Source: an uncultured Clostridia bacterium
GTDB taxonomy: Bacteria; Bacillota; Clostridia; Christensenellales; Borkfalkiaceae
DNA length: 33,112 nt
Direction: 5' to 3'
Assembly: GCA_944372525.1 (NCBI GenBank)
Contig: CALVZL010000014.1
Span: forward strand, 1-33,112
Of the stretch, positions 24,310 to 30,688 are shown in pieces. Position 1 is the first letter of the stretch, and every line of letters begins with the position of its first letter. The translations under genes were made by a program, and so were the position numbers. Under the pieces are notes generated by a model that saw only the letters and a list, made by a program, of their open reading frames with translations, was not told the DNA's origin and did not search any database.

Positions 24310-24993
24310 ATGCAATATTTTATTTCTCTTTTGGCAAGTTTTTTTGCTGTACTCGTCGTGCTGACTTTGCATGAGTTTTCGCACGCCTTTGTCGCAGTTC
24401 GCTGCGGTGATCCGACGCCGAAATGGAATCACCGCCTAACGCTCAATCCCCTGCGGCATTGTGATCCGCTCGGGCTGCTTTGCTTTGTTTTTGTCAGATT
24501 CGGCTGGGCAAAGCCGGTTCCCGTCAATCCGTACAACTTTAAGAAACGGCGTTTGGGAATGGGGCTGACTGCCGTCGCGGGGATCGCCATGAATTATCTC
24601 ACGGCGTTTTTGTTTTATCCGCTTTTTATGCTGGTCTTGACGCGGGTCAACAGTTCTTCTGCCGGATTTTGGTTCCTGTATTATCTTACTCAGGATCTGT
24701 ACGTCTACAGCATATGTTTCTGCGTGTTTAATCTTCTGCCGTTTTATCCGCTCGACGGATTTCGGATCGTGGAGGCATGCAGCAAACATCAAGGAAAGAT
24801 ATATCGATTCCTGCGTCAATACGGGTACTACGTTTTGCTCTTTCTCATTGTAGAGAGTTTCATTTGCAGTACGTTTGTCCGTTTCGGCGTGACGGAGATG
24901 GCGATGTTCGATCTTCTCGGCTGGGTCATGGAGTTTGCGACGGGCATTGTCGGTTGGCCGATTTCTGCGCTTTGGGGGCTTGTGCCGTGGTAA
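24310..24993 (+). CDS. Site-2 protease family (M50) membrane metalloprotease
   Basis: This is a small intramembrane zinc protease. The 227-residue product has HEFSH (residues 21-25, the HExxH zinc motif) in the first helix and NLLPFYPLDGFR (D149 is the third metal ligand) in a later one, with about five hydrophobic segments. Genes of this type often stand directly before scpA in Clostridia. Its substrate is not known. The ATG at 24310 has only a weak AAGG just upstream, and the promoter leaves a leader of four or five bases. It overlaps scpA by seven bases. Confidence 0.9.
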   Translation: MQYFISLLASFFAVLVVLTLHEFSHAFVAVRCGDPTPKWNHRLTLNPLRHCDPLGLLCFVFVRFGWAKPVPVNPYNFKKRRLGMGLTAVAGIAMNYLTAFLFYPLFMLVLTRVNSSSAGFWFLYYLTQDLYVYSICFCVFNLLPFYPLDGFRIVEACSKHQGKIYRFLRQYGYYVLLFLIVESFICSTFVRFGVTEMAMFDLLGWVMEFATGIVGWPISALWGLVPW

Positions 24994-25781
24994 ACCGCGA
25001 TCGATTTGATTCCGTCGTCGACTATACGACGGTGCTTTCCAATTTTGAAGGTCCGCTGGATCTGCTGCTCTATCTCATCAACCGCAACGAAATCGAGATC
25101 AAAGATGTGTTTGTCTCGCAGGTGACTGAGCAGTTTCTCTCTTACATGAGGGGGCTGCCTCGGCTGGATGTGGACCGAATGAGCGATTATCTGAATATTG
25201 CGGCAACTATTTTGAAGATCAAGGCGCAGAGTCTCGTTCCCGGAATGGAAGAGGACCCGGAGCAGGAGGAGATCGAGGAGGAAAAAGCGGGGCTTATCCG
25301 CGCGCTGGAAGAATTTCGTCTCATCAAAGAGGAGACGAAAAAACTTCGGGAGATGGAGACCATCGGATATTTCTTCAAGGAGCCGGATAAAAACGTCGGG
25401 GAGGTCAAAACGGTATTTTCGACGGATCATCTCACGTTGGACGGCTTGATTTCTGCGCTGTCTTCTCTCATGGTCAAGCGGGCGCAGCAGCATCGCGGTG
25501 AGGACGTGCGGGAAATCCCGCGCGACGAATATACGGTGGAAGAGAAGGTGCATCATATTCTGCACGCATTCGGCGAGGCGAAGTCGCTGGAGTTCGGACA
25601 GCTGTTCGACGGGAATTATACGAGATCGGAGATCATTACGACGTTTCAGGCCATATTGGAGTTGCTCAAATATCAATATCTTCAGGTCAGACAGGACGGG
25701 ATGTTTCAAGAGATCACGCTCTCGCTGAATCCGGACCGGAAAGAGGAGGAATTCGTTGGAGAACTTGACGAATATCGTTGA
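24987..25781 (+). CDS. scpA: Segregation and condensation protein A
   Basis: ScpA is the kleisin that bridges the two heads of SMC in the condensin complex. The 264-residue product has the N-terminal block FEGPLDLLLYLINRNEIEI with DVFVSQVTEQFLSYM, the acidic central linker EEDPEQEEIEEEKAGL and the C-terminal winged-helix region (EEKVHHILHAF to VRQDGMFQEI). A GTG start at 24987 is chosen. It is in frame, preceded by TTTGGGGGC, and overlaps the stop of the protease gene by seven bases. Any longer reading would consist of protease-gene sequence in another frame. It overlaps scpB by 26 bases. Confidence 0.93.
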   Translation: MVNRDRFDSVVDYTTVLSNFEGPLDLLLYLINRNEIEIKDVFVSQVTEQFLSYMRGLPRLDVDRMSDYLNIAATILKIKAQSLVPGMEEDPEQEEIEEEKAGLIRALEEFRLIKEETKKLREMETIGYFFKEPDKNVGEVKTVFSTDHLTLDGLISALSSLMVKRAQQHRGEDVREIPRDEYTVEEKVHHILHAFGEAKSLEFGQLFDGNYTRSEIITTFQAILELLKYQYLQVRQDGMFQEITLSLNPDRKEEEFVGELDEYR

Positions 25782-26469
25782 GGCGGTGCTGTTCGCCTCG
25801 GGGAAAGGGGTGTCCCTTTCGGAAATTGCAGAAAAACTCGGAGTGAGCACGGAAGAGGTGAAGCAGTCTCTTTCCGAGCTCAAACGGCGCTACGCGGAAT
25901 CGGGGGGAATTCAGCTGTTGCAATTTAATGCGAAAGCGCAGCTCTGTACGAATCCGCTTTATAAAAAAGAAGTCGAAGCCGTTCTCAATCCGGTGCGCGA
26001 GAAGGAATTGACGCGCATCGTTTTGGAGTGTGCTGCGATTATTGCCTATAAACAGCCGATCACCAAAGCGGAGATTGAGTTACTGCGCGGGCTGAACAGC
26101 GACTATGCCGTACATGTGCTTCTGGAACTCGGACTGATCTGCCCCTGCGGAAGGAAGGATGCCGTCGGTCGTCCCATTCTCTATGCGACGACCGATGAAT
26201 TCCTCAAACGCTTTAAGCTGGCTTCCTTGGAAGAGCTCCCCGATTACGATGCGCTGATGGCGGCGATCAACCGTTCGGAGGAAGAGCGCGACAGCTATCT
26301 CTATGCGCGGGAGGAATATACGGAGCAGACGGCAGAGGAGAGAAAGTCAGCCGTCGGAACGCCGCCGCCCGTTGCGGAAGAGAAGGGAGAGGAGGAATTT
26401 TCCGGGGGATACGAGATTCCGGATTTCCTGCGCGGATTGGACGATGCGGATATCGTAAAGATCGGCTGA
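25756..26469 (+). CDS. scpB: Segregation and condensation protein B
   Basis: ScpB dimers bind ScpA in the SMC complex. The 237-residue product has two winged-helix parts: IVEAVLFASGKGVSLSEIAE with LGVSTEEVKQSLSEL, then IIAYKQPITKAEIELLRG with CGRKDAVGRPILYATTDEF. A TTG start at 25756 is supported by GGAGG at 25745-25749, six bases upstream. The C-terminal 60 residues are acidic and poorly conserved. The gene overlaps the end of scpA, which fits coupled synthesis of both subunits. Confidence 0.93.
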   Translation: MENLTNIVEAVLFASGKGVSLSEIAEKLGVSTEEVKQSLSELKRRYAESGGIQLLQFNAKAQLCTNPLYKKEVEAVLNPVREKELTRIVLECAAIIAYKQPITKAEIELLRGLNSDYAVHVLLELGLICPCGRKDAVGRPILYATTDEFLKRFKLASLEELPDYDALMAAINRSEEERDSYLYAREEYTEQTAEERKSAVGTPPPVAEEKGEEEFSGGYEIPDFLRGLDDADIVKIG

Positions 26470-26505
26470 GCGTCTGCGCTGTGTCGGATAACATAATTTT
26501 TTTGC

Positions 26506-26545
26506 GTCCGCCCATATTAAGGACATGGGCGGACCTTTTATTTGT
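26506..26545 (+). terminator. Hairpin at the scpB/DUF2953 junction (terminator or translation switch)
   Basis: GTCCGCCCAT (26506-26515) pairs perfectly with ATGGGCGGAC (26525-26534), with the loop ATTAAGGAC, and a T-rich tract (CTTTTATTTGTTTTTTTTT) follows. The second arm contains the start codon of the next gene and the loop contains its AAGG ribosome site. It may end most scpAB transcripts, hide the start codon, or both. Confidence 0.65.
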
Positions 26546-27106
26546 TTTTTTTTCTTCGGCGCGCTGTTGTTTCTGCTTCCGATCTGCGTCGCGGTTGACG
26601 GGTATGCGGATGTGCGCGAAAAGAAATGTTGGTTTGCCCTTTCGGTATATCGTTTGCCCCGTCTGATTTCGGGCTATCTGCAGCCCGAACGCGGGGGGAT
26701 TGCCGTTCATTTCGGCAAAAAAAAGGCGTTTTTTCTTCCTTTTTCGGAAATGGCGGCGACGCGGAAAAAATTTGAGATCGCAAAGGGATTTCAACTTATC
26801 CGCTATCGGCAGGTTGTCGAAACGGGCGGAGCGGGCAGTCCGTATTCCGTGTTGCTTGCGGCGTTCTTTCGGATCGTAAGCGCGCAAGTCTTTTCGGTTA
26901 TGAAGACGCGGCATCCCTTTCTCTCTTTAGAAAGTCATCTGCTTCTTGTCGAAGGGGCAGAGCTGAAAGTGTCTGTCCGAGCGGAGACGGTCTTGAACGG
27001 ATTGGTGCTCACCGTCGCGCTCGCAAAGAAATTGTTGGAGGTATTGCTCAATTGGATCAGAGAAGAAAAATCGACAGTATCATGGAAAAGACAGCGGAGC
27101 AACTGA
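26525..27106 (+). CDS. DUF2953-like membrane protein
   Basis: The function is unknown. The 193-residue product has one N-terminal hydrophobic helix (GGPFICFFFFGALLFLLPI), a central region of beta-like character and a C-terminal helix-rich part (SVRAETVLNGLVLTVALAKK). The position between scpB and gerW, and the single N-terminal anchor, fit the DUF2953 family found in the same place in many Clostridia. The ATG at 26525 lies inside a hairpin stem. No in-frame ATG, GTG or TTG exists upstream before a stop at 26489. The gene overlaps gerW by 55 bases. Confidence 0.6.
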   Translation: MGGPFICFFFFGALLFLLPICVAVDGYADVREKKCWFALSVYRLPRLISGYLQPERGGIAVHFGKKKAFFLPFSEMAATRKKFEIAKGFQLIRYRQVVETGGAGSPYSVLLAAFFRIVSAQVFSVMKTRHPFLSLESHLLLVEGAELKVSVRAETVLNGLVLTVALAKKLLEVLLNWIREEKSTVSWKRQRSN

Positions 27107-27432
27107 CCGGACTTGTGGATGTCAACACCGTCATCGGAAAGCCGGTGTTTTCCGCAAGCGGCGCACAGATCATTCCCTTTACGAAGGTGACCCTCGGATA
27201 TCTGTCCGGTGGCGGGGAGTACGGCGAGGTTAAGGCGATCAAAGAAGGGGAAAGCTTTCCCTTTGCGGGCGGCGCAGGGACGGTCATCAGTCTCAAACCG
27301 ACGGGGTTTCTCATTGACGACGGGAAGAAGTGCCGTCTCGTCCGCGTGACGGACGATCCGTTGGACGGTTTGATCGAAAAAGCGGGGGATCTGATCGTTG
27401 AGTTATCGGGGAAAACGCATGACCATGCGTAA
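27052..27432 (+). CDS. gerW: GerW family (YtfJ-like) sporulation protein
   Basis: In Bacillus subtilis GerW (YtfJ) is a spore protein needed for the SleB germination enzyme. The 126-residue product has the family core GLVDVNTVIGKPV, IIPFTKVTLGYLSGGGEYG and GGAGTVISLKPTGFL. The TTG start at 27052 is chosen with GGAGG at 27037-27041, ten bases upstream; the first ATG (27082) would remove the N-terminal helix. It overlaps the DUF2953 gene and the following carboxypeptidase. It is a hint, not proof, of spore formation. Confidence 0.88.
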   Translation: MDQRRKIDSIMEKTAEQLTGLVDVNTVIGKPVFSASGAQIIPFTKVTLGYLSGGGEYGEVKAIKEGESFPFAGGAGTVISLKPTGFLIDDGKKCRLVRVTDDPLDGLIEKAGDLIVELSGKTHDHA

Positions 27433-28441
27433 AAGTCCGATCATACGGGTTCTTGCTGCGGGCATGATTGCTTTGTTCCTCGCCGTCTGCTTCAGTTTTC
27501 CGTGTGGTCGTACCACTCGGGCGGCTTCGGAGAGCCGTGCGGAGTGCGTCGTCGAGGTCGAGTCCAGAAGGATCCTGTCCGGAAAAAACGAAGATACGCC
27601 GCTTCCCGAGGCAAGCACGACAAAAATTTTAACGGCGATCCTTATTCTTGACGACTGCGATCTCGATGCAGAGGTGACCGTAGCGGCGGAAGCGGAGGGC
27701 GTGGAAGGATCGAGCATCTACCTTCGCGCAGGGGAGCGGTATTCGGTAAAGGATCTGCTTTACGGACTGATGCTCCGTTCGGGGAACGACTGCGCCGTTG
27801 CGCTCGCGCTGTATCACAGCGGAAGCATCGAGGCGTTTGCGGCGGAGATGAACGAAAAGGCCGTTTTGCTCGGGGCGTGCGACAGCAGGTTTGTCAATCC
27901 GCACGGTCTTCCCGATCGCCGTCATCGCACAACAGCCCGCGATCTCGCATTGATTTCCGCCTATGCGATGGAAAACGAGACGTTCCGTGAAATTGTCTCC
28001 TGCAAATATTACGCTCCGAGAGGCTGGAAGAACAAGAACAAAATGCTTTGGAATTACGACGGAGCCGTCGGGATCAAGACGGGGTTTACGCTTGAAGCAG
28101 GAAGATGTCTCGTGACGGGCGCCGAACGGGAGGGGATGAAGCTCGTTTGCGTTGTGCTCGACTCTCCACAGATGTATGAACGCACGGCGGAACTGCTCGA
28201 CGGGACATATGCCTCTTATCGGATGTGCGAGCTTTGCGGAGAAGGCGCGCGGTTCGGCGAACTCTGCGCGATGCGAAGATTTGCCTATCCTTTGACCGAT
28301 TCGGAACGAAAACGTATCCGTACTCTTATAGAAAGAGCCGATCCGCCGCCTGTCCGCGGAGGAGATTTCGGAGGTCAAATGAAGATATATCTTGAAAACA
28401 ACTTGCTTTTTTCCCAGAATTTATATATGATAGAGAAGTAA
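27419..28441 (+). CDS. Serine-type D-alanyl-D-alanine carboxypeptidase (DacB-like)
   Basis: This is a second S11 carboxypeptidase; its place between gerW and rluB corresponds to dacB of spore-formers, which trims spore cortex peptidoglycan. The 340-residue product has a signal peptide (about residues 1-35), STTK (S66, K69), SGN (S121-N123) and KTG (K220-G222). The C-terminal beta domain of larger homologues is reduced. The ATG at 27419 is chosen over the TTG at 27398 because GGGGA lies just upstream and the signal peptide then has normal length. It overlaps gerW by 14 bases. spmA and spmB, its usual neighbours, are missing. Confidence 0.87.
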   Translation: MTMRKSPIIRVLAAGMIALFLAVCFSFPCGRTTRAASESRAECVVEVESRRILSGKNEDTPLPEASTTKILTAILILDDCDLDAEVTVAAEAEGVEGSSIYLRAGERYSVKDLLYGLMLRSGNDCAVALALYHSGSIEAFAAEMNEKAVLLGACDSRFVNPHGLPDRRHRTTARDLALISAYAMENETFREIVSCKYYAPRGWKNKNKMLWNYDGAVGIKTGFTLEAGRCLVTGAEREGMKLVCVVLDSPQMYERTAELLDGTYASYRMCELCGEGARFGELCAMRRFAYPLTDSERKRIRTLIERADPPPVRGGDFGGQMKIYLENNLLFSQNLYMIEK

Positions 28442-28478
28442 ATACGGGAGCGGGGGCGGAAGTCCTCGGACAAAGCAT

Positions 28479-29183
28479 ATGAGAATCAATAAATTTCTTG
28501 CCGAACAGGGGATTGCCTCCCGCCGCGGCAGCGATCAGCTGGTTTCGGAGGGCAGGGTAACGATCAACGGTGTTGTTGCGAAGGCGGGTGACAGCGTGGA
28601 AGATTCCGACGAGGTGAAACTCGACGGGAAAATTCTCTCTCACAAGATTCGGTATGAATATTATCTTCTCAATAAGCCGAAAGGTTGCGTTTGCACTGTT
28701 TCCGATGAAAAGGGAAGAAAGACCGTCATGGATTTCCTTCCCGCGGGAGCGGGACGGGTCTATCCCGTCGGAAGGCTGGACTATGACACGGAGGGGCTGT
28801 TGCTCCTGACCAACGACGGCGATCTCGCCTACCGTCTGACCGCACCGCAAAATGAGATTCCAAAGACCTATCTCGTGCGGATCGAAGGGACGATCGCCCC
28901 GCACGAACTCAACCGTCTCAGGACGGGGGTGGAGATCGAAAGGGGAGTCGTGACCAAGAAATGCAAGGTCAATGTGATCGAAACGGATAAAAAATTTACC
29001 AAGTTGCACGTCGTGCTCACGGAGGGAAAAAACCGCGAGATCCGGAAGATGTTTGAGGCGGTCGGGAAAAAGGTCGATTTTCTCAAACGCATCCGCATCG
29101 GCGACTTGACGCTTACGGGGTTGGATCGCGGCGCGGTGCGGCGGCTCACCCGGGAAGAGATCTTTTATCTGCAGAATCTTTGA
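28479..29183 (+). CDS. rluB: Ribosomal large subunit pseudouridine synthase B-like
   Basis: The enzyme makes pseudouridine in 23S rRNA. The 234-residue product has an S4 RNA-binding domain (residues 1-60, MRINKFLAEQGIASRR) and the catalytic domain with GRLDYDTEGLLLLTNDG, where D101 is the catalytic aspartate, followed by KTYLVRIEG and EGKNREIRKMF. It matches RluB/RsuA-type proteins; its place after dacB supports rluB. The ribosome site before ATG 28479 is weak (CTCGGACAAAGCAT). Length is normal for Clostridia. Confidence 0.92.
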   Translation: MRINKFLAEQGIASRRGSDQLVSEGRVTINGVVAKAGDSVEDSDEVKLDGKILSHKIRYEYYLLNKPKGCVCTVSDEKGRKTVMDFLPAGAGRVYPVGRLDYDTEGLLLLTNDGDLAYRLTAPQNEIPKTYLVRIEGTIAPHELNRLRTGVEIERGVVTKKCKVNVIETDKKFTKLHVVLTEGKNREIRKMFEAVGKKVDFLKRIRIGDLTLTGLDRGAVRRLTREEIFYLQNL

Positions 29184-29220
29184 TTGCGAGGGCTGTGCCG
29201 AGAAGCGCGGTTTTGAGAGC

Positions 29221-29898
29221 ATGAAGGATATTTTTTTGGTGGATGCAGACGAAACATTGCTCGATTTCAGGCGCGCGGAGCACGAACAGTTTTTTTCTTC
29301 TCTGCGGGAAGCCGGGATTTTTGCCGACGAAAAGAGCTATCTGCGGTTTTCTCAGATCAACGACGGACTGTGGAAGGCGCTGGAGCGGGGGGAGACGACG
29401 CGTGCAAAACTGGTCGTGGAGCGGTTTTCCCTGCTTTTTTCCGAACTTGGGATATGTGCGGACGCGAAGAGCATCTCAGACTCCTATCTCGCCGGAATGC
29501 CGCATCGCGGATATTTTCTGCCCGGGGCACGGGAGTTCCTGTACGCCCTTAAGGCGCGGGGCAGAGTCTACATCGTGACGAACGGTTCGGAGAAGGCGCA
29601 GACAGAGCGGCTGGGGATGACGGGGATTGCCGCGCTCGCCGACGGAGTCTTTATTTCAGAACGAATCGGGGCGGACAAGCCTTCCGCGGCGTTTGCCGAC
29701 TATACGGAGCACCATATACCGGGATATGAACGGGAGCGCGCGGTCTGGATCGGCGACAGCCTCACTTCCGACGCCGCCTGTGCAGCAACTCGTGCCATCG
29801 ATTTTATCCTTTATTGCAGAACGGAACCGCCGCAAAATCTTTCGGTCAAATGCGCTCGAACGTATGAGGAGTTGCTCGCTCTTCTCAACGATATGTGA
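29221..29898 (+). CDS. HAD-family phosphatase, YjjG-like nucleotidase
   Basis: This HAD hydrolase probably dephosphorylates nucleotides or their damaged forms. The 225-residue product has motif I VDADETLLDF (D8 nucleophile, D10), a helical cap, motif II VTNGSEKAQ, motif III lysine in RIGADKPS, and motif IV WIGDSLTSDA. YjjG/YfnB homologues share these features and length. No strong ribosome site precedes the ATG, which lies 37 bases after rluB, so it may be read from the same message. A terminator follows 37 bases after the stop. Confidence 0.85.
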   Translation: MKDIFLVDADETLLDFRRAEHEQFFSSLREAGIFADEKSYLRFSQINDGLWKALERGETTRAKLVVERFSLLFSELGICADAKSISDSYLAGMPHRGYFLPGAREFLYALKARGRVYIVTNGSEKAQTERLGMTGIAALADGVFISERIGADKPSAAFADYTEHHIPGYERERAVWIGDSLTSDAACAATRAIDFILYCRTEPPQNLSVKCARTYEELLALLNDM

Positions 29899-29935
29899 CG
29901 GACGAGGCAGAAAAGGTGTATTCCAAATCAGAAGA

Positions 29936-29971
29936 AAAAAGAGGATCTGCGGAAATGCGGATCCTCTTTTT
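29936..29971 (+). terminator. Terminator after the HAD gene
   Basis: AAAAAGAGGATC followed by TGC (29936-29950) pairs with GCG and GATCCTCTTTTT (29957-29971), with one G-T pair and a six-base loop. It closes the scpA-to-HAD gene block. Confidence 0.88.
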
Positions 29972-30039
29972 GTATAAAATCTCCCAGACTATCTGTGAGT
30001 TCAAAAATAGGCGTTTGCCGATGTGGTATAGAACAAACA

Positions 30040-30060
30040 CTCCGTTTTGTTAAAACGGAG
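30040..30060 (+). repeat. Left-end hairpin of the IS200-type element
   Basis: CTCCGTTTT (30040-30048) and AAAACGGAG (30052-30060) form a perfect 9-bp stem with a three-base loop. In IS200 elements such a hairpin near the left end is the site recognised by TnpA. It lies 46 bases before the likely tnpA start. Confidence 0.75.
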
Positions 30061-30105
30061 CGGCGACCCGCCAGTTACAAAAAAACAAAACGGAGGAAAA
30101 AAGAA

Positions 30106-30600
30106 CTGTATTCTACTGACAAGAAAATATTAACACACAGCCATTGAAATGGCAAGCATCGCATAGTGTCTGCGCCAAAGTGCAGAAGAAAAGGATTCTA
30201 AGAAAGTCAGAGAAAAGCGATAACGGAGATAATCCGAGAGCCGTGTCAACGGAAAGCAGCGTGAGGGGAAACGACATAGACCATGTGCATCTGTCGGAAT
30301 GATGCCGCCGAAGAGGAGTGTATCGGGTTTCATGGGATACCTGCAAGGTAAAAGCCGTCTGATAATATATCAGAAATTCGGAACGGCAAAATTTCAGTAC
30401 AGGTGCAGGGAGCTTTGGGGTCGTGGCTATACTATGCAGATACGACAGGCAAAAATATTCCGGGGATAAAGGAATGTATGGGAAATCGGCGCAAACAAGA
30501 TAAAGAGAACCTGCAATTAAATGTAGACTATCCTGAGGACCTGTTCACGGTCAGTAAGCAAGAAGCGCAGCGACAAAAAGGTCGTCTCATGAGTGCTTAG
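30106..30600 (+). pseudogene. tnpA: IS200-family TnpA (HUH/Y1 transposase), disrupted
   Basis: Three frames together rebuild an IS200 transposase. From 30130: LTHSH*NGKHRIVSAPKCRRKGF (shown here with its stop) matches SHTxWxCKYHIVFAPKYRRK of intact enzymes, the stop at 30145 replacing Trp; ITEIIREPCQRK follows. From 30261: GNDIDHVHL holds the HxH metal motif. From 30305: PPKRSVSGFMGYLQGKS and RCRELWGRG. From 30427: YYADTTGKN and DLFTVSK, like YYVDTVGKN and DPFTGSK. There are two internal stops and at least three frameshifts. The start codon seems changed to CTG at 30106, behind a good GGAGG. The expected catalytic Tyr appears as Cys (IKECMGN). It cannot make an active enzyme. Confidence 0.88.
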
Positions 30601-30639
30601 CCCTCGGTCCAGTAAACCAGGGCTGGGGCAGAAAATGAA

Positions 30640-30666
30640 CCCCCCTCCCGCTAAGCGGGAGGGGGG
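30640..30666. repeat. Right-end hairpin of the IS200-type element, possible terminator of the facing gene
   Basis: Six C then TCCCGC (30640-30651) pairs perfectly with GCGGGA then six G (30655-30666), loop TAA. IS200 right ends have such a GC-rich hairpin. It also lies 22 bases past the stop of the minus-strand gene and could end its transcript, although only TTCATTTT follows on that strand. Confidence 0.7.
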
Positions 30667-30688
30667 GGGTACTTTTTATGCGGTCTGT

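Larger units (their letters stand above)
30010..30675 (+). mobile_element. Decayed IS200/IS605-type element
   Basis: The stretch holds a broken TnpA gene flanked by subterminal hairpins, the layout of IS200 elements (about 700 bp, one gene, no inverted repeats). The left hairpin is CTCCGTTTT, GTT, AAAACGGAG (30040-30060). The right one has a 12-bp stem (30640-30651 with 30655-30666). The outer borders are estimates, since the element makes no target duplication. It fills the gap between two converging genes. Confidence 0.85.

Noticed and set aside
30113-30346. 77-codon minus-strand frame inside the IS200-type element
   Set aside because: It is antisense to tnpA remains, has no ribosome site and matches nothing known.
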